Shown in pieces: positions 8,422-17,067 of a stretch of DNA of 64,000 nt; within the stretch, counting starts at the first letter, position 1, and every line of letters starts with the position of its first letter. The stretch covers positions 320,942 to 384,941 of the forward strand of contig NZ_JAHHZF010000006.1 of the NCBI RefSeq assembly GCF_018729455.1. The letters run 5' to 3'. Origin of the DNA: Prosthecodimorpha staleyi. Its GTDB lineage: Bacteria; Pseudomonadota; Alphaproteobacteria; Rhizobiales; Ancalomicrobiaceae. Under the pieces are notes generated by a model that made no database searches, had not been told where the DNA came from, and saw only the letters and a program-made list of their open reading frames with translations. The position numbers and the translations under genes are program-made.

Positions 8422-9657
8422 ATGTCGATCGCGCCCGGAGCCATCCCCGGAACAGACCCGAATGTCTGGGCCGAGCCGCGACCGACCGCGCTGCTGGTGC
8501 TGGCCGACGGGACGGTGATCGAAGGCATCGGCCTCGGCGCTGTCGGCAGCCGGGTCGGCGAGGTGTGCTTCAACACCGCCATGACCGGCTATCAGGAGAT
8601 TCTGACCGATCCCTCCTATGCCGGCCAGATCATCACCTTCACGTTTCCGCATATCGGCAATGTCGGCGTCAACGACGAGGACATCGAGACCGTCAACCTG
8701 GCCGCCGCCGCCGGGGCGCGCGGCGTCGTGCTGAAGGCCGAAGTGACCGATCCGGCCAACTGGCGCTCGACCCGGCATCTCGACCTCTGGCTCAAGGCGC
8801 GCGGTATCGTCGGCATTGCCGGCATCGACACGCGCGCGCTGACCGCACTGATCCGCGAAGCCGGCATGCCCAATGCGGTCATCGCCCATGCCCCGGACGG
8901 CGGGTTCGACCTCGACGCCCTGAAGGCCGAGGCGGCGGGCTGGCCGGGTCTCGTCGGCATGGATCTGGTGCCGGACGTGACCACTGGGCAGACCTTCACC
9001 TGGGACGAGACCACCTGGGAACTCGGCCGCGGCTACGGCCGCCAGGAGGCGCCGGTCCATCACGTGGTGGCGATCGACTACGGCGTGAAGCGCAACATCC
9101 TGCGCCTGCTCGCCGATGCCGGCTGCCGCGTCACGGTGCTGCCGGCGACCGCGACGCCTGAGGACGTGCTCGGCCACCAGCCGGACGGCGTGTTCCTCTC
9201 CAACGGCCCCGGCGATCCGGCGGCGACGGGGGCCTATGCGGTGCCGACCATCCGGGCGGTGATTGCGGCGGGAATCCCGACCTTCGGCATCTGCCTCGGC
9301 CACCAGATGCTCGGCCTCGCCCTCGGCGCCGACACGGTGAAGATGCATCAGGGTCATCACGGCGCCAATCATCCGGTGAAGGATTTCACCACCGGCAAGG
9401 TCGAGATCACCTCGATGAACCACGGCTTCGCGGTCGATCGCGCCACCCTGCCGGACGATGTCGAGGAGACGCATGTCTCGCTGTTCGACGGCTCGAACTG
9501 CGGCATCCGCATCAAGGGCAAGCCGGTCTTCTCGGTGCAGTATCACCCGGAAGCCTCGCCCGGCCCGCGCGACAGCCACTATCTGTTCACGCGCTTCGTG
9601 AACCTGATCCGGGCCCGCAAGGGCGAGGCGCCGGTGCCGGAGCGGGTCGCCGTCTAG
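8422..9657 (+). CDS. carA: Carbamoyl-phosphate synthase small subunit
   Basis: A 411-residue glutaminase subunit that delivers ammonia to CarB for carbamoyl phosphate, feeding arginine and pyrimidine synthesis. The N-terminal CPSase_sm_chain domain shows TALLVLADGTVIEG and VCFNTAMTGYQEILTDPSYAGQ. The C-terminal class I amidotransferase domain has the catalytic TFGICLGHQMLG with Cys291 and YHPEASPGP with His375 and Glu377. The ATG at 8422 follows a short leader and gives the standard N-terminus; the longer reading from 8326 is upstream noise. carB lies 8 kb away on the same strand, separated as in many alphaproteobacteria. Confidence 0.97.
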   Translation: MSIAPGAIPGTDPNVWAEPRPTALLVLADGTVIEGIGLGAVGSRVGEVCFNTAMTGYQEILTDPSYAGQIITFTFPHIGNVGVNDEDIETVNLAAAAGARGVVLKAEVTDPANWRSTRHLDLWLKARGIVGIAGIDTRALTALIREAGMPNAVIAHAPDGGFDLDALKAEAAGWPGLVGMDLVPDVTTGQTFTWDETTWELGRGYGRQEAPVHHVVAIDYGVKRNILRLLADAGCRVTVLPATATPEDVLGHQPDGVFLSNGPGDPAATGAYAVPTIRAVIAAGIPTFGICLGHQMLGLALGADTVKMHQGHHGANHPVKDFTTGKVEITSMNHGFAVDRATLPDDVEETHVSLFDGSNCGIRIKGKPVFSVQYHPEASPGPRDSHYLFTRFVNLIRARKGEAPVPERVAV

Positions 9658-9841
9658 CAGTGCCATCCCGGCGAAGGGATCGGACGACGCTCCTGATGCT
9701 CTTGTCCGCGCAAGCGTTTTCCGATCAGGGCCGGCCGCCCAGATCGGGCCTTGCACAAGGCTCAGGGCCGGGCGCGGCGGCTTCACGGAGCGTTAACCAT
9801 GGCGGCGGATTCTCGAGGGCGACATCGCCTCCGGAGGCTGC

Positions 9842-10102
9842 ATGCGAACCCTCGTCGATCTCTTCTCGGGTCCGTCCACGCGGGATTTTGTGCGCGGGGC
9901 GGCGGCCCTGATCGTGCTGGCGGTGGTCGCCGCCAATCTCCTGGCACGGGCCGTTCCGGCCGCGGATCCGACCGTAACCGGTTCGATTTCCAGCCGATCC
10001 GCGCTCCCGGCCGCGCAACTGCCCGCCGCCGAAGCGCCGCGCACCGGAGCGGATGCGGGCGTCTGGGCGCGCGTCACGGGCGCTCTGGCGGCGCTTCGGT
10101 AG
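9842..10102 (+). CDS. Small hypothetical membrane-anchored protein
   Basis: An 86-residue protein. One N-terminal TM helix (FVRGAAALIVLAVVAANLLARAV, about residues 16-38) is followed by an Ala/Pro/Ser-rich tail that would be periplasmic. Composition and codon use match the neighbours, and GGAGG precedes the ATG. No family was recognised. It is followed about 90 bp later by a second single-TM small protein. Confidence 0.5.
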   Translation: MRTLVDLFSGPSTRDFVRGAAALIVLAVVAANLLARAVPAADPTVTGSISSRSALPAAQLPAAEAPRTGADAGVWARVTGALAALR

Positions 10103-10189
10103 GACTTCCGCCGGCATCGACGCGCAAGACTTCATTAAGGTTAGCCCGCCCATCCTGGGTCTCGTAGCGTTCAGTTGCGGGGGCGAGTC

Positions 10190-10405
10190 ATGGCGGAAGG
10201 TATCGCAGTCAAGTCGGGTCCGGGGGCGGTCGCCTACGGACTGATCCTGGGCATCGTCGTGCTCGGCTTCATGACCGGTGCCATGGCGGTCGTGCTCGTC
10301 AACGCCGCACCGACCGGCGAGACCGCGATCCTGTCGAAGGCCGGCATCAAGGCCGACCGCGAGCCGATCGCCGGCCCCATCGGCCGCTCGGCCTCGGTGC
10401 AGTGA
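10190..10405 (+). CDS. Small hypothetical single-TM protein
   Basis: A 71-residue protein with one long TM helix (GAVAYGLILGIVVLGFMTGAMAVVLV, residues 12-37) and a short charged tail. The ATG at 10190 is preferred to the in-frame TTG at 10175 because GGGGGCGAG lies upstream at suitable spacing. A strong hairpin pair follows the stop. No family was recognised; short integral proteins of this sort are often missed in annotation. Confidence 0.5.
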   Translation: MAEGIAVKSGPGAVAYGLILGIVVLGFMTGAMAVVLVNAAPTGETAILSKAGIKADREPIAGPIGRSASVQ

Positions 10406-10413
10406 ACGCGCAT

Positions 10414-10436
10414 TCCGCTGCGGCAACCGCAGCGGA
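10414..10436. terminator. Hairpin after small TM gene
   Basis: A perfect 10-bp stem, TCCGCTGCGG / CCGCAGCGGA, with a CAA loop, starts 9 bp after the stop codon. There is no U-tract, but position and stability fit a terminator or 3' stabilising hairpin. Confidence 0.5.
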
Positions 10437-10462
10437 CGCGTAGCCCTCCGGTCTGCAATGAA

Positions 10463-10499
10463 TTCGAATCCGTCCGGTGAGAATCCGGCCGGATTCGAA
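10463..10499. terminator. Bidirectional hairpin between convergent genes
   Basis: A 15-bp stem with one mismatch (10463-10477 with 10485-10499) and a TGAGAAT loop lies immediately before the stop of the convergent metallopeptidase gene. No T-run follows, so factor-independent termination is unproven; position supports a shared terminator. Confidence 0.5.
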
Positions 10500-10504
10500 C
10501 GATT

Positions 10505-11461
10505 TCAAATATTGCCGCGGAACGTGTCGCAACTGGCCATGCGGCCGCTTTCGAAGCCGGTCTTGAACCAGCGCACGCGCTGTTCGGACGAGCCGTGGGT
10601 GAAGCTGTCCGGCACCGAGTAGCCCTGGATGGTGCGCTGGATCGAATCGTCGCCGATGCGCGAGGCGGCGTTGAGCGCCTCCTCGATATCCCCGGCCTCG
10701 ATGAAGTCGCGCTCCTTCTGGGCGTGGTACGCCCAGACGCCGGCAAAGCAGTCGGCCTGCAGTTCGACGCGGACCGACAGGCGGTTCGCCTCGCGCTCGC
10801 TAACCTGCTGGCGGCGCCGGTTGAACTCCGGCAGCACGCCGATCAGGTTCTGGATGTGGTGGCCGATCTCGTGGGCGATGACATAGGCCTGCGCGAAATC
10901 GCCCGGCGCCTTGAAGCGGGTCTTCAACTGATCGTAGAAGGCGAGGTCGATATAGACCTTGCGGTCCCCCGGACAATAGAACGGCCCGGTCGCCGCGCTC
11001 GCCTCGCCGCAGGGCGAGCGGGTCGAGCCGTTGAACAGCACCAGCCGCGGTTCCTCGTAGGGCTTGCCGGAGGCGGCGCGGACGAGGTCGCCGGCCTGCT
11101 GCGGCAGGAGCTGCTTCCAGCGCAGTTCGGTATCGCGCAGCACCACCGAGACGAATCGGGTCTGCTCGTCGCGCCTGGCGCCGCTCGGCGGCGGCGCCGT
11201 GCGGGTCTGACGCTCGAACTGGGAACCGCCCGGGCCGATCGACTGGCCGGACAGCAGCGTCAGCGGGTTGATGCCAAGCACCCAGGAGATGACCAGGATC
11301 ACCAGGATGGTGCCGATGCCGCCGCCGCCGAGATTGATCGGCAGGCCGAAACCACCACCGCCGAGCCCGCCGCCGCCCATGCCGCCGCCGGTGTCGAATC
11401 CCCCGCCGCCGCCGCGGCGATCCTCGATGTTGGAACTCTCTTCCCGACCTTCCCAGCGCAT
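10505..11461 (-). CDS. Neutral zinc metallopeptidase, YpfJ family
   Basis: A 318-residue membrane-anchored metallopeptidase-like protein of the YpfJ/KPN_02809 family. The N-terminus MRWEGREESSNIEDRRG is diagnostic and is followed by a long Gly-rich linker (residues 17-50) and one TM helix (TILVILVISWVLGI, about 51-64). The zinc-binding site HEIGHH lies at residues 197-202. Other conserved parts are FYCPGDRKVYIDLAFYDQL and the ELQADCFAGVWA stretch with the third metal ligand. The catalytic domain should face the periplasm. The substrate is unknown. Confidence 0.93.
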   Translation of the reverse strand: MRWEGREESSNIEDRRGGGGGFDTGGGMGGGGLGGGGFGLPINLGGGGIGTILVILVISWVLGINPLTLLSGQSIGPGGSQFERQTRTAPPPSGARRDEQTRFVSVVLRDTELRWKQLLPQQAGDLVRAASGKPYEEPRLVLFNGSTRSPCGEASAATGPFYCPGDRKVYIDLAFYDQLKTRFKAPGDFAQAYVIAHEIGHHIQNLIGVLPEFNRRRQQVSEREANRLSVRVELQADCFAGVWAYHAQKERDFIEAGDIEEALNAASRIGDDSIQRTIQGYSVPDSFTHGSSEQRVRWFKTGFESGRMASCDTFRGNI

Positions 11462-11527
11462 CGCCGTCTCCCGAACGCCCAGCGGGGATCGCCAGCCGCC
11501 GCGGCGGACCGCAATCTCCGAAGGCCG

Positions 11528-11707
11528 TTATATAGGAGCGTTCCGGCGCGGGATACCGAGCGGCGACGTCGACAGGCGCCGCCGCCGGCGCCACCACACC
11601 TTCAGACTCCGGATCGGATGACGGACCCGGCCATTGAACCGGGCAATCCAATCCAGGTCGGTTTCGTCACGGCGCATGGACTTGCGTACGCGAAACAACT
11701 CGAACAT
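11528..11707 (-). CDS. Possible small Arg-rich hypothetical protein
   Basis: A 59-residue frame beginning MFELFRVRKSMRRDETDLDW, very basic towards the C-terminus. GAGG lies about 6 bp upstream of the ATG. It lies 66 bp upstream of the metallopeptidase gene on the same strand. No family was recognised; the first 25 residues look protein-like, but chance cannot be excluded. Confidence 0.3.
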   Translation of the reverse strand: MFELFRVRKSMRRDETDLDWIARFNGRVRHPIRSLKVWWRRRRRLSTSPLGIPRRNAPI

Positions 11708-11992
11708 GGCGAGCCTCGTGTCGATAGACCTTGCCCCCCGCCCCGTCGACAGACGCCCACCCAGGATGGCAGAGCGGGCGATCGACACCCAAAATACTGC
11801 GCCCCTGACGATTCACATTTATGACAATTTATGTTATTGAAAAATATACAGTTTTATAAAACATGACGATGGTCGTCACAGGTTCTGATCCATGCTCGTC
11901 GGCCGGGCTTCGTTGCACCTCCCCCGCGCCATGCTACTGTCCCGGCGTTCGAGCGCGGGCCGGGGCCCGCCGGCCATCCCGCAAGAGAACGC

Positions 11993-12688
11993 ATGTCCTC
12001 ATCCTGGCTGGAATTCTGGAACGGCCACCATCGGATCTACGTCAACGACGTGCATCGGCGGGTGCACTACGACCGCGTTGCCCACGACATCCGTGCCCTG
12101 GTCCCCTCGCCGACGGCCGTCGTCGTCGACTGGGGCTGCGGCGATGCCTTGGCGGCTGCCGATGTGGCCGGCGCCTGCGGCGAACTGCTCTTGTGCGATG
12201 CCGCCGAGAACACCCGCATGCGCGTGGCCGAGCGCCTGAGGGGCGAGCCGAGAATCAGGGTGGTGGCGCCGGACGAACTGATCCGCGACCATGCCGGCCG
12301 CGTCGACCTGATGGTGGTCAACTCGGTGCTGCAATATCTCGACGCGCCGAGCCTCGCCGGGCTCCTCGCCGATGCGCGCCGCCTGCTCGCGCCGGGCGGC
12401 AGCCTCGTCATCGCCGACGTGATCCCGCCTGAGGACGATCTCGTCGGCGACGTGAGGAACCTGCTGGCCACCGGATGGCGGCACGGCTTCTTCCTGGCCG
12501 CCTTCTCCGGCCTCGCCGCAACCTTCTTCTCCCCCTACCGCAAGCTTCGGGCTCAGGTCGGCCTCGCGCGCCACGCGGAAGCCGACATGCTCGCCCGGCT
12601 GCAGGCCGCCGGCTTCAAGGCCGAGCGCCTGCACCCCAATCTCGGCTTCGACCAGCGCCGCATGGCGTTTCGGGCGCGGCCGGCGTGA
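11993..12688 (+). CDS. Class I SAM-dependent methyltransferase
   Basis: A 231-residue Rossmann-fold methyltransferase. Motif I is VVVDWGCGDALAAADVAG (the GxG SAM loop), an acidic residue after strand 2 is in LLLCDAAENTRMR, and the post-motif region LMVVNSVLQYLD matches the family. RRLLAPGGSLVIADVIPP is the usual strand 5 region. The N-terminus SSWLEFWNGHHRIYVNDVHRRVHYDRVA resembles small-molecule or polyketide-type methyltransferases. The substrate is unknown. An AT-rich 60-bp patch (11810-11870) upstream may hold its promoter. A hairpin follows at 12702. Confidence 0.85.
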   Translation: MSSSWLEFWNGHHRIYVNDVHRRVHYDRVAHDIRALVPSPTAVVVDWGCGDALAAADVAGACGELLLCDAAENTRMRVAERLRGEPRIRVVAPDELIRDHAGRVDLMVVNSVLQYLDAPSLAGLLADARRLLAPGGSLVIADVIPPEDDLVGDVRNLLATGWRHGFFLAAFSGLAATFFSPYRKLRAQVGLARHAEADMLARLQAAGFKAERLHPNLGFDQRRMAFRARPA

Positions 12689-12701
12689 GGCGCTCCCGGT
12701 C

Positions 12702-12721
12702 GCATCCGATCGTGCGGATGC
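12702..12721 (+). terminator. Hairpin after methyltransferase
   Basis: A 7-bp perfect stem GCATCCG/CGGATGC with a 6-nt loop, 13 bp after the stop codon. No U-tract follows. Confidence 0.4.
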
Positions 12722-13102
12722 AAGCCGATCGTTCCCCGGCCGAGCCAGCTCCGATCGCAGCTCATCCATTCAAGTCGGCCGGCGATCCATGCCCTGCAAA
12801 GGTTTTGGTAGCGAAAGATCTGTTCGGCCCGACTGCTTCCACATTCATCGCACCAGCCTGCGTATTTCAAATTTTGAAACAACATTTACGTATGACTTAA
12901 CTATGTTATACTGAGATTTATCGAGTCGATCTGATAATATAAATGTGAACAAAAAGCAACTCAATGTTTGATCTGAAATATACTCAAGACATGCACCGCA
13001 TTGGTTAACAACATTAATTTTCTCGTATTGCAACGATTGTTGAATATTTAATGGGCGGATCATACGATTTGCAAGCACGATCCATCATGTTTGCATGCAC
13101 AT
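12722..13102. other. AT-rich intergenic region upstream of the Tad-like gene
   Basis: From about 12840 the sequence becomes strikingly AT-rich compared with the genome, up to the start of the Tad-like gene. It contains -10-like hexamers (TATACT near 12910, TATAAT-like near 12935) and several A/T runs, but no clear -35/-10 pair at 17-bp spacing. The minus-strand frame at 12845-13078 and other frames show no protein-like signal. It may be a silenced (H-NS/MucR/Ros-type) promoter region or foreign DNA. Confidence 0.4.
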
Positions 13103-14350
13103 ATGTTGTCCTGGCGTCTTTTCCAACGTATTTTTACCGATATCGGCGCGGCTACCGCCCCGGTTATCGCTCTCCTGTTGCCCGCCTGCCTGTTCGCCAT
13201 CGGTGGGGCCGTCAACGTCTCACTGACCTTCGCCGAGCGGGCACGCCTGCAGGATGTGGCGGACTCCGCTGCCACCGGCGCCGCCCGCGAACTCGCATTG
13301 GCACGAGCCGACTCCGCCCAGATCGCAGCGATCGCAACCGCGATCGCCCGGGCCCGGCTCGGCGACGACCCTGCCTGGACCATCGCGACCAAGGTGATCG
13401 ACCGTCAAACGGCCGTCTATGTCGAGATTTCCGGCGCCGTCTCCGGCACCATCCCGTTGCCGGGCGGCGATGGGATGTGGAGCGTCGACGTGCATTCGAC
13501 GGCCCGGATTTCCGCCGGTCCGCCGATCTGTCTGGTGGCGCTCGACCCCAAGGCGCCGCGCACGCTGCATCTGGAAGGCAGCGCCACGCTGACGGCCAGC
13601 AACTGTTCGATCTTCTCGAATTCGACCAGCCCGCAGGGTCTCACGTCGCAGCAATCCGCTTCGATCACGTCGTCCCTGACCTGCTCGGCCGGCGGCAAGG
13701 TCGGCGGCAAGATCAACTTCACGCCTGAACCGCTGACCGATTGTCCGCCGGTGCCCGATCCGCTCGCCGATCGGCCCGCGCCGGCCGACAGCGCCTGCTC
13801 GGTGATGAATCGGGTCGTCTCGGCCACCATCGAGATCCTGCGGCCCGGCACCTATTGCGGCGGCCTGAAGGTCACCAACGGCGCGATCGTCCAGCTCTCG
13901 CCCGGCATCTACGTGATGCGCGACGGTCCGCTCGTGGTCGACGGCGGGGCCACGCTGCGCGGCGGCTATGTCGGCATCTACCTGCGAGGTTCGACCTCGA
14001 CGCTGCTGTTCGCCACCGCTTCGACGATCGATCTCACGGCACCGAAGGACGGCCCGATGGCCGGCCTGCTGCTGTTCGAGGACCGTGCCGCGCCCGATCT
14101 GCGCGAACACAAGATCATGAGCGACAATGCCCACACCCTGCTCGGGACCATCTATATCCCGAAAGGACGCCTCATCGTCGACGCCACCAAGCCGATCGCC
14201 GTCCGCTCCGCCTATACGATTGTCGTCACGCGGCGCATGGAACTCTATGCCGGACCGAATCTCGTGATGAACACGGACTACGGGTCCACGCCGATTCCTG
14301 TCCCCCAGGGCGTCGGCAATCTCGGCGGCAAGATCTGGCTGGAGAATTGA
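13103..14350 (+). CDS. TadG/TadE-like secreted protein (Flp pilus-assembly N-terminus)
   Basis: A 415-residue protein. An N-terminal Tad/TadG-like anchor (TAPVIALLLPACLFAIGGAVNVSLTFAERARLQDVADSAA) is followed by a long extracytoplasmic region. Its last part is rich in short Gly-containing beta repeats (LRPGTYCGGLKVTNGAIVQLSPGIYVM, VDGGATLRGGYVGIYL), suggesting a beta-helix-like or polymer-forming fold. This architecture occurs in orphan TadG-like proteins of Rhizobiales. No tadABC/cpa genes are nearby. An in-frame TTG at 13091 is the alternative start; neither start has a good ribosome binding site. The leader is unusually AT-rich. Confidence 0.75.
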   Translation: MLSWRLFQRIFTDIGAATAPVIALLLPACLFAIGGAVNVSLTFAERARLQDVADSAATGAARELALARADSAQIAAIATAIARARLGDDPAWTIATKVIDRQTAVYVEISGAVSGTIPLPGGDGMWSVDVHSTARISAGPPICLVALDPKAPRTLHLEGSATLTASNCSIFSNSTSPQGLTSQQSASITSSLTCSAGGKVGGKINFTPEPLTDCPPVPDPLADRPAPADSACSVMNRVVSATIEILRPGTYCGGLKVTNGAIVQLSPGIYVMRDGPLVVDGGATLRGGYVGIYLRGSTSTLLFATASTIDLTAPKDGPMAGLLLFEDRAAPDLREHKIMSDNAHTLLGTIYIPKGRLIVDATKPIAVRSAYTIVVTRRMELYAGPNLVMNTDYGSTPIPVPQGVGNLGGKIWLEN

Positions 14351-14368
14351 ACCGGGCCGGACATCCGG

Positions 14369-15730
14369 TCAGGCCGGAGTCGCCGCAAGGCGCGCCGTGA
14401 TCTCGGCCGCCCGCTGCGGCCGGCCGAACAGATAGCCCTGCATGTAGTGAACGCCGGCCGAGACCAGAAAGCGGTGCTGTTCGGCCCGCTCGACGCCTTC
14501 CGCCACCACCTTCATGCCGAGCGCCAGCGCCATCGAGACCGTCGCCTCGACGATCGCGGCGGCATCGGTCGAACGGTCGACGCCCTCCGTGAAGGACTTG
14601 TCGATCTTCAGTTCGTCGAACCGAAACCGGCGCAGATAGGAAAGACTGGCGAAGCCGGTCCCGAAATCGTCCAGCGCGATGGCGATGCCGGCCGCGCGCA
14701 GGGCCGCGATCTGACGATGCACGACCGGGTCGTCGCCGAGCAATGCACTTTCGGTGATCTCGACAATCAGGCGCGCGGGCGGGAAACCGAGTTCGGCCAG
14801 GATGGCCAGCGTGCCGGCGGCGAAGCCTTCCGACTGGATTTGCATCGGCGAGACGTTGATCGCCACCGTCAGCGTACCCCAGTCGCGGGTATCGAGGCAG
14901 GCCTGACGCAGGACGAGGTCGCCGATCCGGTCAATCAAACCGGCCCCCTCGGCCAGAGGAATGAACTGCGCCGGAGAAACCAGGCTGGCATCCATACGCT
15001 GCCAGCGGATGAGCGTTTCGACACCGACGATCTCTCGGCCCGACGCATCCATGATCGGCTGGTAGACGGGCGTCATCTCGCCGGCTTCGATCGCGCGCAG
15101 AAGATCGCGCACCTCCTTCGAGGTGACGTAGCGACCGAACACCGCCAGCCGGCGGATGACCGGGTCGATGATGCTGCGCCGGAGCCCGGCAGCGATCATC
15201 AACCCGACGGCCAGCGCCGCGGCCGTCGCCGACGCAAAGGCGAACAGCATCGCCACGACCGGCCGGAACAGATCGTCGGTGGCGGCGACCAGCACCAGGG
15301 TTCCGACGGGCTCGCCCGCGTCGATGATCGGTACGGCAACCTCGATCGTGCGGCTGCGCAGCACGTCCAGGATCCCCGGCCGAACGCCTTCGGCCCGAAA
15401 GCGGCTGTCGCGATCCAGCTGGACGGTCCGTCCCATGGCCGCCAGCACGTCGTGGCCGCGCTCGATGCGGGCATGGGTCACGGAGTCGATCTGGCCGATC
15501 GCCCGGAGGGCCGCCATGCCCTCGGCCGCATCGCCGTTGCGCGCGGCCGTCGCGCTGGCAAAGGCAAAGACCTGGGCGGTCGCGGTCAATGTCCGATGCT
15601 TCTCCTCGATCTCCCCCGAAAGGGCATAGATCACCGAGAAACCGGACAGCACGAACAGCGAGGCGGCAACGGACAGCGTCACCAGCACGGCTAGCTTTCG
15701 TCCAATCACCTTCTCGGCCGATTGCGGCAT
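14369..15730 (-). CDS. Membrane-bound EAL domain c-di-GMP phosphodiesterase
   Basis: A 453-residue protein: TM1 (about 12-37), a periplasmic sensor region of about 120 residues, TM2 (about 159-181), then a cytoplasmic EAL domain (about 213-450). The signature reads VETLIRW in place of EALLRW, but catalytic positions look intact: E238, the Asn of INVSP (292), the Glu of EITES, D354-D355 in DDFGTG, K376 in KIDKSF, the Glu of VAEGVE and the Gln of QGYLFGRP. It should hydrolyse c-di-GMP to pGpG. The ATG at 15730 gives a proper N-terminus; the frame is open further upstream. It is divergent from the BLUF gene, 240 bp between starts. Confidence 0.9.
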   Translation of the reverse strand: MPQSAEKVIGRKLAVLVTLSVAASLFVLSGFSVIYALSGEIEEKHRTLTATAQVFAFASATAARNGDAAEGMAALRAIGQIDSVTHARIERGHDVLAAMGRTVQLDRDSRFRAEGVRPGILDVLRSRTIEVAVPIIDAGEPVGTLVLVAATDDLFRPVVAMLFAFASATAAALAVGLMIAAGLRRSIIDPVIRRLAVFGRYVTSKEVRDLLRAIEAGEMTPVYQPIMDASGREIVGVETLIRWQRMDASLVSPAQFIPLAEGAGLIDRIGDLVLRQACLDTRDWGTLTVAINVSPMQIQSEGFAAGTLAILAELGFPPARLIVEITESALLGDDPVVHRQIAALRAAGIAIALDDFGTGFASLSYLRRFRFDELKIDKSFTEGVDRSTDAAAIVEATVSMALALGMKVVAEGVERAEQHRFLVSAGVHYMQGYLFGRPQRAAEITARLAATPA

Positions 15731-15970
15731 GGATGCGGACCTCGACAGTTCCACCAGCAGGATACACCTATGCCCTTGATCGCAGCTTAAGGGCTGCAGC
15801 CGTCCGCGGCTCGAGCGCGCCGACAGGACGGCAGCGACGTCGTTCGACGGCGGGGATCCGGTTCCCAAAACCCGGTTACGTAGAAGCGCGTATACGCTTG
15901 GGGCTCAAGAATATTAGCCTAGCAACACCGGACCAAATCGTTTAGATTTCTTCCAGGGAGGGAGTCCGGC

Positions 15971-16459
15971 ATGTACTTGGCAAGAGTTAATTTTTATACG
16001 CGCTGCTCCCTGAAGGGAACTGCGGCAAATTGGGTCAAAGAAATCCTTTTGTCGTGCACCACATACGACAATGCTTCCGGTCTATCTGGCGCTCTGCTTT
16101 TCAATGAACGCTACTTCCTGCAGTCCATGGAAGGAGAGCGGTCGCTTCTGACAAATCAGATCATCAAGATTGCTGAAGACCAGCGGCAGTCCGGCCTGAC
16201 TGTCGTAAGCTTCACGCCGATTGCATCGCGCATCTATCCCGGCTGGACCGTCGCCTATGCGGGCCACAACGATGCGATGGACTCACTGTATTTCCGGCAT
16301 AGCGTGATCGGTGAACTTGATCCCATCCGGATGACCCGGGAGATGATCGAGGGTCTTATGGCCGAATTGTGCGGCATGGAAGGCGGGAATATCCAGCGAT
16401 CATCACCGAACGGCCGGATCCGGTCTCCGGAACGGCCGAGGCCCAATTTTTCAATCTGA
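15971..16459 (+). CDS. BLUF domain blue-light sensor
   Basis: A 162-residue stand-alone BLUF protein. The flavin-photocycle residues appear present: Tyr9 (VNFYTR), Asn34 in YDNASGLSGALLF and Gln51 in YFLQSMEG; the SRIYPGWTVAYAG segment matches the C-terminal strand region with its conserved Trp. BLUF proteins bind FAD and switch a hydrogen-bond network on blue light, signalling to partner proteins. There is no output domain, so this one must act in trans. The divergent EAL phosphodiesterase gene is an attractive partner. A clear GGAGGGAG site lies 7 bp upstream of the ATG. Codon use is less GC-rich than its neighbours. Confidence 0.9.
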   Translation: MYLARVNFYTRCSLKGTAANWVKEILLSCTTYDNASGLSGALLFNERYFLQSMEGERSLLTNQIIKIAEDQRQSGLTVVSFTPIASRIYPGWTVAYAGHNDAMDSLYFRHSVIGELDPIRMTREMIEGLMAELCGMEGGNIQRSSPNGRIRSPERPRPNFSI

Positions 16460-16621
16460 AGTTACTTTTCGAATTTCAGTTAACCCTTGATGGGATCGCC
16501 GCGACGACACCCGTGCCGGCCGGCGCAATCCGACCCCAAGTGCTTTGAACAGGCCGGCCGCTGACGTCGACATGCGCGGGACGCCAATGTCGGAGTCCGG
16601 CCTGGCGCGGACCCCGGCCGG

Positions 16622-17005
16622 CTACGTCCCGAACGTCCAGAACCGATTGGCGAAGAAGGTCCAGACCAGGACGATGCCGGTCGTGACGAGCTGGGCGAGC
16701 ATGTAGTGGATGCCGGCCCAGTCGGCCATGGCGTGCATCAGGAAGCCGGTCAGCAGGAAGGCGGCGCCGGCGATCAGGGCGAAGCGCGGCACCGCGCCGG
16801 CATGGCTGCGGTCGCTGTCGAAGGTGAAACGGCGGTTGAGCAGATACGAGATCACGCCGCCGACGACGAAGCCGGCGAGCGACCCGACGACCGGGCCGGC
16901 CGCTTCGGTCTCGACCAGCCCGATCAGGGTCGCGTAGTGGCCGACCGCGGCGGCGAGGCCAACCGCGACATAGCGCAGGAACTGATCGGAGAGGGCAGCG
17001 AGCAT
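16622..17005 (-). CDS. GtrA family membrane protein
   Basis: A 127-residue four-TM protein. The GtrA hallmark LLNRRFTFDSDR lies after TM2, and FFANRFWTF is at the C-terminus. GtrA-like proteins are proposed flippases for polyprenyl-linked sugars in O-antigen or cell-wall glycosylation. No glycosyltransferase lies beside it here. The start at 17005 faces the AT-rich foreign-looking gene at 17068 across a 62-bp gap. Confidence 0.9.
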   Translation of the reverse strand: MLAALSDQFLRYVAVGLAAAVGHYATLIGLVETEAAGPVVGSLAGFVVGGVISYLLNRRFTFDSDRSHAGAVPRFALIAGAAFLLTGFLMHAMADWAGIHYMLAQLVTTGIVLVWTFFANRFWTFGT

Positions 17006-17067
17006 TTTTGGTCACTTCTAGTTACACTGCGGTCGAATTGCTGTCCGAGCATCTTGGGAGGTCGACT

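Noticed and set aside
9679-9729. Possible second copy of the intergenic palindrome seen at 6211
   Set aside because: It shares GATGCTCT and GATC fragments, but the arms do not form a convincing hairpin.
12845-13078. 77-codon minus-strand frame in the AT-rich leader
   Set aside because: Random open frame of the kind expected in AT-rich DNA; no ribosome binding site, no family resemblance.
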